A stretch of DNA of 64,000 nucleotides, taken from Aquilaria yunnanensis (taxonomy: Eukaryota; Streptophyta; Magnoliopsida; Malvales; Thymelaeaceae). Below the pieces are notes generated by a model. The model was given only the letters and a program-made list of their open reading frames with translations, had not been told where the DNA came from and made no database searches. Made by a program: the position numbers and the translations under genes. Positions 13,021 to 27,240 of the stretch are shown here, piece after piece (position 1 is the first letter of the stretch; each line of letters starts with the position of its first letter). The stretch spans positions 52,297,501 to 52,361,500 of the forward strand of contig CM077595.1 in NCBI GenBank assembly GCA_039654915.1, read 5' to 3'.

Positions 13021-16000
13021 TCATTCCAAACAAGTTGTGAATGTTCCAATTTCATTCCAAACATGATGTGAATGTTTCCATTTCATTGCAAACATGTAGT
13101 GAATGTTTGAATTTCATTCCAAATAAGTTGTGAATGTTTCCAATTACATTCCAAACAAGTTGTGGTTGTTCCAATTTCTTTCCAAACAAGTTGTGAATGT
13201 TTCCATTTTATTCCAAACAAGTTTTGAATGTTTCCATTCATTCCAAACTAGTTGTGAATGTCCCCATTTCATTCCAAACAAGTTGTGAATGTTTCCACTT
13301 CAATCCAAACAAGTTGTGAATGTTTCCATCAAACTCCAAACAAGTTGTGACTGTTGCAATTGGATTCCAAACATTTTGGACGTGTTTCTGTTTCATTCAA
13401 AACTAGTTGTGAATGTCCCCATTTCATTCCAAAAAAGTTGTGAATGTTTCGATTTGATTCAAAACAGGTTATGAATGTTTCCATTTCATTCCAATCAAGT
13501 TGTGATTGTTTCCATTTTACTACAAATGAGTTGTGAACGTTTCCATTTCATTCCAAAGAAGTTATGAATGTTTCCATTTCATTCCAAACAAGTTGTGAAT
13601 GTTCCAATTTCATTCCAAACATGATGTGAATGTTTCCATTTCATTGCAAACATGTAGTGAATGTTTGAATTTCATTCCAAATAAGTTGTGAATGTTTCCA
13701 ATTACATTCCAAACAAGTTGTGGTTGTTCCAATTTCTTTCCAAACAAGTTGTGAATGTTTCCATTTTATTCCAAACAAGTTTTGAATGTTTCCATTCATT
13801 CCAAACTAGTTGTGAATGTCCCCATTTCATTCCAAAAAAGTTGTGAATGTTTCGATTTGATTCAAAACAGGTTATGAATGTTTCCATTTCATTCCAATCA
13901 AGTTGTGATTGTTTCCATTTTACTACAAATGAGTTGTGAACGTTTCCATTTCATTCCAAAGAAGTTATGAATGTTTCCATTTCATTCCAAACAAGTTGTG
14001 AATGTTCCAATTTCATTCCAAACATGATGTGAATGTTTCCATTTCATTGCAAACATGTAGTGAATGTTTGAATTTCATTCCAAATAAGTTGTGAATGTTT
14101 CCAATTACATTCCAAACAAGTTGTGGTTGTTCCAATTTCTTTCCAAACAAGTTGTGAATGTTTCCATTTTATTCCAAACAAGTTTTGAATGTTTCCATTC
14201 ATTCCAAACTAGTTGTGAATGTCCCCATTTCATTCCAAAAAAGTTGTGAATGTTTCGATTTGATTCAAAACAGGTTATGAATGTTTCCATTTCATTCCAA
14301 TCAAGTTGTGATTGTTTCCATTTTACTACAAATGAGTTGTGAACGTTTCCATTTCATTCCAAAGAAGTTATGAACGTTTCCATTTCATTCCAAACAAGTT
14401 GTGAATGTTCCAATTTCATTCCAAACATGATGTGAATGTTTCCATTTCATTGCAAACATGTAGTGAATGTTTGAATTTCATTCCAAATAAGTTGTGAATG
14501 TTTCCAATTACATTCCAAACAAGTTGTGGTTGTTCCAATTTCTTTCCAAACAAGTTGTGAATGTTTCCATTTTATTCCAAACAAGTTTTGAATGTTTCCA
14601 TTCATTCCAAACTAGTTGTGAATGTCCCCATTTCATTCCAAACAAGTTGTGAATGTTTCCACTTCAATCCAAACAAGTTGTGAATGTTTCCATCAGACTC
14701 CAAACAAGTTGTGACTGTTGCAATTGGATTCCAAACATTTTGGACGTGTTTCTGTTTCATTCAAAACTAGTTGTGAATGTCCCCATTTCATTCCAAAAAA
14801 GTTGTGAATGTTTCGATTTGATTCAAAACAGGTTATGAATGTTTCCATTTCATTCCAATCAAGTTGTGATTGTTTCCATTTTACTACAAATGAGTTGTGA
14901 ACGTTTCCATTTCATTCCAAAGAAGTTATGAACGTTTCCATTTCATTCCAAACAAGTTGTGAATGTTCCAATTTCATTCCAAACATGATGTGAATGTTTC
15001 CATTTCATTGCAAACATGTAGTGAATGTTTGAATTTCATTCCAAATAAGTTGTGAATGTTTCCAATTACATTCCAAACAAGTTGTGGTTGTTCCAATTTC
15101 TTTCCAAACAAGTTGTGAATGTTTCCATTTTATTCCAAACAAGTTTTGAATGTTTCCATTCATTCCAAACTAGTTGTGAATGTCCCCATTTCATTCCAAA
15201 CAAGTTGTGAATGTTTCCACTTCAATCCAAACAAGTTGTGAATGTTTCCATCAGACTCCAAACAAGTTGTGACTGTTGCAATTGGATTCCAAACATTTTG
15301 GACGTGTTTCTGTTTCATTCAAAACTAGTTGTGAATGTCCCCATTTCATTCCAAAAAAGTTGTGAATGTTTCGATTTGATTCAAAACAGGTTATGAATGT
15401 TTCCATTTCATTCCAATCAAGTTGTGATTGTTTCCATTTTACTACAAATGAGTTGTGAACGTTTCCATTTCATTCCAAAGAAGTTATGAATGTTTCCATT
15501 TCATTCCAAACAAGTTGTGAATGTTCCAATTTCATTCCAAACATGATGTGAATGTTTCCATTTCATTGCAAACATGTAGTGAATGTTTGAATTTCATTCC
15601 AAATAAGTTGTGAATGTTTCCAATTACATTCCAAACAAGTTGTGGTTGTTCCAATTTCTTTCCAAACAAGTTGTGAATGTTTCCATTTTATTCCAAACAA
15701 GTTTTGAATGTTTCCATTCATTCCAAACTAGTTGTGAATGTCCCCATTTCATTCCAAAAAAGTTGTGAATGTTTCGATTTGATTCAAAACAGGTTATGAA
15801 TGTTTCCATTTCATTCCAATCAAGTTGTGATTGTTTCCATTTTACTACAAATGAGTTGTGAACGTTTCCATTTCATTCCAAAGAAGTTATGAACGTTTCC
15901 ATTTCATTCCAAACAAGTTGTGAATGTTCCAATTTCATTCCAAACATGATGTGAATGTTTCCATTTCATTGCAAACATGTAGTGAATGTTTGAATTTCAT

Positions 16001-17660
16001 TCCAAATAAGTTGTGAATGTTTCCAATTACATTCCAAACAAGTTGTGGTTGTTCCAATTTCTTTCCAAACAAGTTGTGAATGTTTCCATTTTATTCCAAA
16101 CAAGTTTTGAATGTTTCCATTCATTCCAAACTAGTTGTGAATGTCCCCATTTCATTCCAAACAAGTTGTGAATGTTTCCACTTCAATCCAAACAAGTTGT
16201 GAATGTTTCCATCAAACTCCAAACAAGTTGTGACTGTTGCAATTGGATTCCAAACATTTTGGACGTGTTTCTGTTTCATTCAAAACTAGTTGTGAATGTC
16301 CCCATTTCATTCCAAAAAAGTTGTGAATGTTTCGATTTGATTCAAAACAGGTTATGAATGTTTCCATTTCATTCCAATCAAGTTGTGATTGTTTCCATTT
16401 TACTACAAATGAGTTGTGAACGTTTCCATTTCATTCCAAAGAAGTTATGAATGTTTCCATTTCATTCCAAACAAGTTGTGAATGTTCCAATTTCATTCCA
16501 AACATGATGTGAATGTTTCCATTTCATTGCAAACATGTAGTGAATGTTTGAATTTCATTCCAAATAAGTTGTGAATGTTTCCAATTACATTCCAAACAAG
16601 TTGTGGTTGTTCCAATTTCTTTCCAAACAAGTTGTGAATGTTTCCATTTTATTCCAAACAAGTTTTGAATGTTTCCATTCATTCCAAACTAGTTGTGAAT
16701 GTCCCCATTTCATTCCAAAAAAGTTGTGAATGTTTCGATTTGATTCAAAACAGGTTATGAATGTTTCCATTTCATTCCAATCAAGTTGTGATTGTTTCCA
16801 TTTTACTACAAATGAGTTGTGAACGTTTCCATTTCATTCCAAAGAAGTTATGAATGTTTCCATTTCATTCCAAACAAGTTGTGAATGTTCCAATTTCATT
16901 CCAAACATGATGTGAATGTTTCCATTTCATTGCAAACATGTAGTGAATGTTTGAATTTCATTCCAAATAAGTTGTGAATGTTTCCAATTACATTCCAAAC
17001 AAGTTGTGGTTGTTCCAATTTCTTTCCAAACAAGTTGTGAATGTTTCCATTTTATTCCAAACAAGTTTTGAATGTTTCCATTCATTCCAAACTAGTTGTG
17101 AATGTCCCCATTTCATTCCAAAAAAGTTGTGAATGTTTCGATTTGATTCAAAACAGGTTATGAATGTTTCCATTTCATTCCAATCAAGTTGTGATTGTTT
17201 CCATTTTACTACAAATGAGTTGTGAACGTTTCCATTTCATTCCAAAGAAGTTATGAACGTTTCCATTTCATTCCAAACAAGTTGTGAATGTTCCAATTTC
17301 ATTCCAAACATGATGTGAATGTTTCCATTTCATTGCAAACATGTAGTGAATGTTTGAATTTCATTCCAAATAAGTTGTGAATGTTTCCAATTACATTCCA
17401 AACAAGTTGTGGTTGTTCCAATTTCTTTCCAAACAAGTTGTGAATGTTTCCATTTTATTCCAAACAAGTTTTGAATGTTTCCATTCATTCCAAACTAGTT
17501 GTGAATGTCCCCATTTCATTCCAAACAAGTTGTGAATGTTTCGATTTGATTCAAAACAGGTTATGAATGTTTCCATTTCATTCCAATCAAGTTGTGATTG
17601 TTTCCATTTTACTACAAATGAGTTGTGAACGTTTCCATTTCATTCCAAAGAAGTTATGAA
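13021..17660. repeat. Satellite HOR block B (second)
   Basis: B-type units with steps of 403, 558, 961 and 1364 bp. The direct 558-bp step is seen between 14653 and 15211. Two consecutive 403-bp steps occur at 16585, 16988 and 17391. Unit number and order differ from the first B block, which indicates unequal exchange. Confidence 0.88.
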
Positions 17661-20600
17661 TGTTTCCATTTCATTCCAAACAAGTTGTGAATGTTCCAAT
17701 TTCATTCCAAACAAGTTTTGAATGTTTCCATTCATTCCAAACCAGTAGTAAATGTCCCCATTTCATTCCAAACAAGTTTTGAATGTTTCCGCTCCAATCC
17801 CGAACAAATTGTTGTGAATGTTTCCACTTCATTCGAAACATGTTTTGAATGTTTCCACTTCGATCCAAACAAGTTGTGAATGTTTCCAATTCATTCCAAA
17901 CAAGTTGTGAATGTTTCCATTTCATTCCAAACAAGTTGTGAATGTTTAATTGTCATTCCAAATTAGTTGTGAATGTTTCCATTTAATTCGAAACAGTTTG
18001 TGAATGTTTCCGTTTCATTCCAAAGAAGTTTTGAATGTCCCCGTTTCATTCCGAACAATTTGCGAAGGTTACAATTTCATTACAAACAAGTTAAGAATGT
18101 TTCCATTTCATTCCAAACAATTTGTGCAAGTTCCAATTTCATTCCAAACAACTTTTGAATGTTTCCTTTTCATTCCAAACAAGTTGTGAATGTTTCTACT
18201 TCATTCCAAACAAGTTATGAATGTTTCCACTTCATTGCAAACAAGTTTTGAATGTTTCCACTTCATTCCAAACAAGTTGTGAATGTTTCCATCAGACTCC
18301 AAACAAGTTGTGACTGTTGCAATTGGATTCCAAACATTTTGGACGTGTTTCCGTTTCATTCAAAACTAGTTGTGAATGTCCCCATTTCATTCCAAAAAAG
18401 TTGTGAATGTTTCGATTTGATTCAAAACAGGTTATGAATGTTTCCATTTCATTCCAATCAAGTTGTGATTGTTTCCATTTTACTACAAATGAGTTGTGAA
18501 CGTTTCCATTTCATTCCAAAGAAGTTATGAATGTTTCCATTTCATTCCAAACAAGTTGTGAATGTTCCAATTTCATTCCAAACAAGTTTTGAATGTTTCC
18601 ATTCATTCCAAACCAGTAGTAAATGTCCCCATTTCATTCCAAACAAGTTTTGAATGTTTCCGCTCCAATCCAAACAAATTGTTGTGAATGTTTCCACTTC
18701 ATTCCAAACATGTTTTGAATGTTTCCACTTCGATCCAAACAAGTTGTGAATGTTTCCAATTCATTCCAAACAAGTTGTGAATGTTTCCATTTCATTCCAA
18801 ACAAGTTGTGAATGTTTAATTGTCATTCCAAATTAGTTGTGAATGTTTCCATTTAATTCGAAACAGTTTGTGAATGTTTCCGTTTCATTCCAAAGAAGTT
18901 TTGAATGTCCCCGTTTCATTCCGAACAATTTGCGAAGGTTACAATTTCATTACAAACAAGTTAAGAATGTTTCCATTTCATTCCAAACAATTTGTGCAAG
19001 TTCCAATTTCATTCCAAACAACTTTTGAATGTTTCCTTTTCATTCCAAACAAGTTGTGAATGTTTCTACTTCATTCCAAACAAGTTATGAATGTTTCCAC
19101 TTCATTGCAAACAAGTTTTGAATGTTTCCACTTCATTCCAAACAAGTTGTGAATGTTTCATCAGACTCCAAACAAGTTGTGACTGTTGCAATTGGATTCC
19201 AAACATTTTGGACGTGTTTCCGTTTCATTCAAAACTAGTTGTGAATGTCCCCATTTCATTCCAAAAAAGTTGTGAATGTTTCGATTTGATTCAAAACAGG
19301 TTATGAATGTTTCCATGTCATTCCAATCAAGTTGTGATTGTTTCCATTTTACTACAAATGAGTTGTGAACGTTTCCATTTCATTCCAAAGAAGTTATGAA
19401 TGTTTCCATTTCATTCGAAACAAGTTGTGAATGTTCCAATTTCATTCCAAACAAGTTTTGAATGTTTCCATTCATTCCAAACCAGTAGTAAATGTCCCCA
19501 TTTCATTCCAAACAAGTTTTGAATGTTTCCGCTCCAATCCAAACAAATTGTTGTGAATGTTTCCACTTCATTCCAAACATGTTTTGAATGTTTCCACTTC
19601 GATCCAAACAAGTTGTGAATGTTTCCAATTCATTCCAAACAAGTTGTGAATGTTTCCATTTCATTCCAAACAAGTTGTGAATGTTTAATTGTCATTCCAA
19701 ATTAGTTGTGAATGTTTCCATTTAATTCGAAACAGTTGGTGAATGTTTCCGTTTCATTCCAAAGAAGTTTTGAATGTCCCCGTTTCATTCCGAACAATTT
19801 GCGAAGGTTACAATTTCATTACAAACAAGTTAAGAATGTTTCCATTTCATTCCAAACAATTTGTGCAAGTTCCAATTTCATTCCAAACAACTTTTGAATG
19901 TTTCCTTTTCATTCCAAACAAGTTGTGAATGTTTCTACTTTATTCCAAGCAAGTTATGAATGTTTCCACTTCATTGCAAACAAGTTTTGAATGTTTCCAC
20001 TTCATTCCAAACAAGTTGTGAATCAGACTGCAAACAAGTTGTGACTGTTGCAATTGGATTCCAAACATTTTGGACGTGTTTCCGTTTCATTCAAAACTAG
20101 TTGTGAATGTCCCCATTTCATTCCAAAAAAGTTGTGAATGTTTCGATTTGATTCAAAACAGGTTATGAATGTTTCCATTTCATTCCAATCAAGTTGTGAT
20201 TGTTTCCATTTTACTACAAATGAGTTGTGAACGTTTCCATTTCATTCCAAAGAAGTTATGAATGTTTCCATTTCATTCCAAACAAGTTGTGAATGTTCCA
20301 ATTTCATTCCAAACAAGTTTTGAATGTTTCCATTCATTCCAAACCAGTAGTAAATGTCCCCATTTCATTCCAAACAAGTTTTGAATGTTTCCGCTCCAAT
20401 CCAAACATATTGTTGTGAATGTTTCCACTTCATTCCAAACATGTTTTGAATGTTTCCACTTCGATCCAAACAAGTTGTGAATGTTTCCAATTCATTCCAA
20501 ACAAGTTGTGAATGTTTCCATTTCATTCCAAACAAGTTGTGAATGTTTAATTGTCATTCCAAATTAGTTGTGAATGTTTCCATTTAATTCGAAACAGTTT

Positions 20601-23600
20601 GTGAATGTTTCCGTTTCATTCCAAAGAAGTTTTGAATGTCCCGGTTTCATTCCGAACAATTTACGAAGGTTACAATTTCATTACAAACAAGTTAAGAATG
20701 TTTCCATTTCATTCCAAACAATTTGTGCAAGTTCCAATTTCATTCCAAACAACTTTTGAATGTTTCCTTTCCATTCCAAACAAGTTGTGAATGTTTCTAC
20801 TTCATTCCAAACAAGTTATGAATGTTTCCACTTCATTGCAAACAAGTTTTGAATGTTTCCACTTCATTCCAAACAAGTTGTGAATGTTTCCATCAGACTC
20901 CAAACAAGTTGTGACTGTTGCAATTGGATTCCAAACATTTTGGACGTGTTTCCGTTTCATTCAAAACTAGTTGTGAATGTCCCCATTTCATTCCAAAAAA
21001 GTTGTGAATGTTTCGATTTGATTCAAAACAGGTTATGAATGTTTCCATTTCATTCCAATCAAGTTGTGATTGTTTCCATTTTACTACAAATGAGTTGTGA
21101 ACGTTTCCATTTCATTCCAAAGAAGTTATGAATGTTTCCATTTCATTCCAAACAAGTTGTGAATGTTCCAATTTCATTCCAAACAAGTTTTGAATGTTTC
21201 CATTCATTCCAAACCAGTAGTAAATGTCCCCATTTCATTCCAAACAAGTTTTGAATGTTTCCGCTCCAATCCAAACAAATTGTTGTGAATGTTTCCACTT
21301 CATTCCAAACATGTTTTGAATGTTTCCACTTCGATCCAAACAAGTTGTGAATGTTTCCAATTCATTCCAAACAAGTTGTGAATGTTTCCATTTCATTCCA
21401 AACAAGTTGTGAATGTTTAATTGTCATTCCAAATTAGTTGTGAATGTTTCCATTTAATTCGAAACAGTTTGTGAATGTTTCCGTTTCATTCCAAAGAACT
21501 TTTGAATGTCCCCCGTTTCATTCCGAACAATTTGCGAAGGTTACAATTTCATTACAAACAAGTTAAGAATGTTTCCATTTCATTCCAAACAATTTGTGCA
21601 AGTTCCAATTTCATTCCAAACAACTTTTGAATGTTTCCTTTTCATTCCAAACAAGTTGTGAATGTTTCTACTTCATTCCAAACAAGTTATGAATGTTTCC
21701 ACTTCATTGCAAACAAGTTTTGAATGTTTCCACTTCATTCCAAACAAGTTGTGAATGTTTCCATCAGACTCCAAACAAGTTGTGACTGTTGCAATTGGAT
21801 TCCAAACATTTTGGACGTGTTTCCGTTTCATTCAAAACTAGTTGTGAATGTCCCCATTTCATTCCAAAAAAGTTGTGAATGTTTCGATTTGATTCAAAAC
21901 AGGTTATGAATGTTTCCATTTCATTCCAATCAAGTTGTGATTGTTTCCATTTTACTACAAATGAGTTGTGAACGTTTCCATTTCATTCCAAAGAAGTTAT
22001 GAATGTTTCCATTTCATTCCAAACAAGTTGTGAATGTTCCAATTTCATTCCAAACAAGTTTTGAATGTTTCCATTCATTCCAAACCAGTAGTAAATGTCC
22101 CCATTTCATTCCAAACAAGTTTTGAATGTTTCCGCTCCAATCCAAACAAATTGTTGTGAATGTTTCCACTTCATTCCAAACATGTTTTGAATGTTTCCAC
22201 TTCGATCCAAACAAGTTGTGAATGTTTCCAATTCATTCCAAACAAGTTGTGAATGTTTCCATTTCATTCCAAACAAGTTGTGAATGTTTAATTGTCATTC
22301 CAAATTAGTTGTGAATGTTTCCATTTAATTCGAAACAGTTTGTGAATGTTTCCGTTTCATTCCAAAGAAGTTTTGAATGTCCCGGTTTCATTCCGAACAA
22401 TTTACGAAGGTTACAATTTCATTACAAACAAGTTAAGAATGTTTCCATTTCATTCCAAACAATTTGTGCAAGTTCCAATTTCATTCCAAACAACTTTTGA
22501 ATGTTTCCTTTCCATTCCAAACAAGTTGTGAATGTTTCTACTTCATTCCAAACAAGTTATGAATGTTTCCACTTCATTGCAAACAAGTTTTGAATGTTTC
22601 CACTTCATTCCAAACAAGTTGTGAATGTTTCCATCAGACTCCAAACAAGTTGTGACTGTTGCAATTGGATTCCAAACATTTTGGACGTGTTTCCGTTTCA
22701 TTCAAAACTAGTTGTGAATGTCCCCATTTCATTCCAAAAAAGTTGTGAATGTTTCGATTTGATTCAAAACAGGTTATGAATGTTTCCATTTCATTCCAAT
22801 CAAGTTGTGATTGTTTCCATTTTACTACAAATGAGTTGTGAACGTTTCCATTTCATTCCAAAGAAGTTATGAATGTTTCCATTTCATTCCAAACAAGTTG
22901 TGAATGTTCCAATTTCATTCCAAACAAGTTTTGAATGTTTCCATTCATTCCAAACCAGTAGTAAATGTCCCCATTTCATTCCAAACAAGTTTTGAATGTT
23001 TCCGCTCCAATCCAAACAAATTGTTGTGAATGTTTCCACTTCATTCCAAACATGTTTTGAATGTTTCCACTTCGATCCAAACAAGTTGTGAATGTTTCCA
23101 ATTCATTCCAAACAAGTTGTGAATGTTTCCATTTCATTCCAAACAAGTTGTGAATGTTTAATTGTCATTCCAAATTAGTTGTGAATGTTTCCATTTAATT
23201 CGAAACAGTTTGTGAATGTTTCCGTTTCATTCCAAAGAAGTTTTGAATGTCCCCGTTTCATTCCGAACAATTTGCGAAGGTTACAATTTCATTACAAACA
23301 AGTTAAGAATGTTTCCATTTCATTCCAAACAATTTGTGCAAGTTCCAATTTCATTCCAAACAACTTTTGAATGTTTCCTTTTCATTCCAAACAAGTTGTG
23401 AATGTTTCTACTTCATTCCAAACAAGTTATGAATGTTTCCACTTCATTGCAAACAAGTTTTGAATGTTTCCACTTCATTCCAAACAAGTTGTGAATGTTT
23501 CATCAGACTCCAAACAAGTTGTGACTGTTGCAATTGGATTCCAAACATTTTGGACGTGTTTCCGTTTCATTCAAAACTAGTTGTGAATGTCCCCATTTCA

Positions 23601-26600
23601 TTCCAAAAAAGTTGTGAATGTTTCGATTTGATTCAAAACAGGTTATGAATGTTTCCATTTCATTCCAATCAAGTTGTGATTGTTTCCATTTTACTACAAA
23701 TGAGTTGTGAACGTTTCCATTTCATTCCAAAGAAGTTATGAATGTTTCCATTTCATTCCAAACAAGTTGTGAATGTTCCAATTTCATTCCAAACAAGTTT
23801 TGAATGTTTCCATTCATTCCAAACCAGTAGTAAATGTCCCCATTTCATTCCAAACAAGTTTTGAATGTTTCCGCTCCAATCCAAACAAATTGTTGTGAAT
23901 GTTTCCACTTCATTCCAAACATGTTTTGAATGTTTCCACTTCGATCCAAACAAGTTGTGAATGTTTCCAATTCATTCCAAACAAGTTGTGAATGTTTCCA
24001 TTTCATTCCAAACAAGTTGTGAATGTTTAATTGTCATTCCAAATTAGTTGTGAATGTTTCCATTTAATTCGAAACAGTTGGTGAATGTTTCCGTTTCATT
24101 CCAAAGAAGTTTTGAATGTCCCCGTTTCATTCCGAACAATTTGCGAAGGTTACAATTTCATTACAAACAAGTTAAGAATGTTTCCATTTCATTCCAAACA
24201 ATTTGTGCAAGTTCCAATTTCATTCCAAACAACTTTTGAATGTTTCCTTTTCATTCCAAACAAGTTGTGAATGTTTCTACTTTATTCCAAGCAAGTTATG
24301 AATGTTTCCACTTCATTGCAAACAAGTTTTGAATGTTTCCACTTCATTCCAAACAAGTTGTGAATCAGACTGCAAACAAGTTGTGACTGTTGCAATTGGA
24401 TTCCAAACATTTTGGACGTGTTTCCGTTTCATTCAAAACTAGTTGTGAATGTCCCCATTTCATTCCAAAAAAGTTGTGAATGTTTCGATTTGATTCAAAA
24501 CAGGTTATGAATGTTTCCATTTCATTCTAATCAAGTTGTGATTGTTTCCATTTTACTACAAATGAGTTGTGAACGTTTCCATTTCATTCCAAAGAAGTTA
24601 TGAATGTTTCCATTTCATTCCAAACAAGTTGTGAATGTTCCAATTTCATTCCAAACAAGTTTTGAATGTTTCCATTCATTCCAAACCAGTAGTAAATGTC
24701 CCCATTTCATTCCAAACAAGTTTTGAATGTTTCCGCTCCAATCCAAACAAATTGTTGTGAATGTTTCCACTTCATTCCAAACATGTTTTGAATGTTTCCA
24801 CTTCGATCCAAACAAGTTGTGAATGTTTCCAATTCATTCCAAACAAGTTGTGAATGTTTCCATTTCATTCCAAACAAGTTGTGAATGTTTAATTGTCATT
24901 CCAAATTAGTTGTGAATGTTTCCATTTAATTCGAAACAGTTTGTGAATGTTTCCGTTTCATTCCAAAGAAGTTTTGAATGTCCCGGTTTCATTCCGAACA
25001 ATTTACGAAGGTTACAATTTCATTACAAACAAGTTAAGAATGTTTCCATTTCATTCCAAACAATTTGTGCAAGTTCCAATTTCATTCCAAACAACTTTTG
25101 AATGTTTCCTTTCCATTCCAAACAAGTTGTGAATGTTTCTACTTCATTCCAAACAAGTTATGAATGTTTCCACTTCATTGCAAACAAGTTTTGAATGTTT
25201 CCACTTCATTCCAAACAAGTTGTGAATGTTTCCATCAGACTCCAAACAAGTTGTGACTGTTGCAATTGGATTCCAAACATTTTGGACGTGTTTCCGTTTC
25301 ATTCAAAACTAGTTGTGAATGTCCCCATTTCATTCCAAAAAAGTTGTGAATGTTTCGATTTGATTCAAAACAGGTTATGAATGTTTCCATTTCATTCCAA
25401 TCAAGTTGTGATTGTTTCCATTTTACTACAAATGAGTTGTGAACGTTTCCATTTCATTCCAAAGAAGTTATGAATGTTTCCATTTCATTCCAAACAAGTT
25501 GTGAATGTTCCAATTTCATTCCAAACAAGTTTTGAATGTTTCCATTCATTCCAAACCAGTAGTAAATGTCCCCATTTCATTCCAAACAAGTTTTGAATGT
25601 TTCCGCTCCAATCCAAACAAATTGTTGTGAATGTTTCCACTTCATTCCAAACATGTTTTGAATGTTTCCACTTCGATCCAAACAAGTTGTGAATGTTTCC
25701 AATTCATTCCAAACAAGTTGTGAATGTTTCCATTTCATTCCAAACAAGTTGTGAATGTTTAATTGTCATTCCAAATTAGTTGTGAATGTTTCCATTTAAT
25801 TCGAAACAGTTTGTGAATGTTTCCGTTTCATTCCAAAGAAGTTTTGAATGTCCCGGTTTCATTCCGAACAATTTACGAAGGTTACAATTTCATTACAAAC
25901 AAGTTAAGAATGTTTCCATTTCATTCCAAACAATTTGTGCAAGTTCCAATTTCATTCCAAACAACTTTTGAATGTTTCCTTTCCATTCCAAACAAGTTGT
26001 GAATGTTTCTACTTCATTCCAAACAAGTTATGAATGTTTCCACTTCATTGCAAACAAGTTTTGAATGTTTCCACTTCATTCCAAACAAGTTGTGAATGTT
26101 TCCATCAGACTCCAAACAAGTTGTGACTGTTGCAATTGGATTCCAAACATTTTGGACGTGTTTCCGTTTCATTCAAAACTAGTTGTGAATGTCCCCATTT
26201 CATTCCAAAAAAGTTGTGAATGTTTCGATTTGATTCAAAACAGGTTATGAATGTTTCCATTTCATTCCAATCAAGTTGTGATTGTTTCCATTTTACTACA
26301 AATGAGTTGTGAACGTTTCCATTTCATTCCAAAGAAGTTATGAATGTTTCCATTTCATTCCAAACAAGTTGTGAATGTTCCAATTTCATTCCAAACAAGT
26401 TTTGAATGTTTCCATTCATTCCAAACCAGTAGTAAATGTCCCCATTTCATTCCAAACAAGTTTTGAATGTTTCCGCTCCAATCCAAACAAATTGTTGTGA
26501 ATGTTTCCACTTCATTCCAAACATGTTTTGAATGTTTCCACTTCGATCCAAACAAGTTGTGAATGTTTCCAATTCATTCCAAACAAGTTGTGAATGTTTC

Positions 26601-27240
26601 CATTTCATTCCAAACAAGTTGTGAATGTTTAATTGTCATTCCAAATTAGTTGTGAATGTTTCCATTTAATTCGAAACAGTTTGTGAATGTTTCCGTTTCA
26701 TTCCAAAGAACTTTTGAATGTCCCCCGTTTCATTCCGAACAATTTGCGAAGGTTACAATTTCATTACAAACAAGTTAAGAATGTTTCCATTTCATTCCAA
26801 ACAATTTGTGCAAGTTCCAATTTCATTCCAAACAACTTTTGAATGTTTCCTTTTCATTCCAAACAAGTTGTGAATGTTTCTACTTCATTCCAAACAAGTT
26901 ATGAATGTTTCCACTTCATTGCAAACAAGTTTTGAATGTTTCCACTTCATTCCAAACAAGTTGTGAATGTTTCCATCAGACTCCAAACAAGTTGTGACTG
27001 TTGCAATTGGATTCCAAACATTTTGGACGTGTTTCCGTTTCATTCAAAACTAGTTGTGAATGTCCCCATTTCATTCCAAAAAAGTTGTGAATGTTTCGAT
27101 TTGATTCAAAACAGGTTATGAATGTTTCCATTTCATTCCAATCAAGTTGTGATTGTTTCCATTTTACTACAAATGAGTTGTGAACGTTTCCATTTCATTC
27201 CAAAGAAGTTATGAATGTTTCCATTTCATTCCAAACAAGT
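17661..27240. repeat. Satellite HOR block A (third), with 4342-bp duplication
   Basis: About eleven ~870-bp units, with diagnostic positions from 17671 to 26355. Steps are 869, 862, 870, 871 and 870. This five-step pattern repeats exactly: 19411 to 23753, 20273 to 24615 and 21143 to 25485 are each 4342 bp apart. Private variants are shared by both halves: GTTGGTGAATG at about 19736 and 24078, and a short deletion giving GAATCAGACTG at about 20022 and 24363. Confidence 0.92.
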
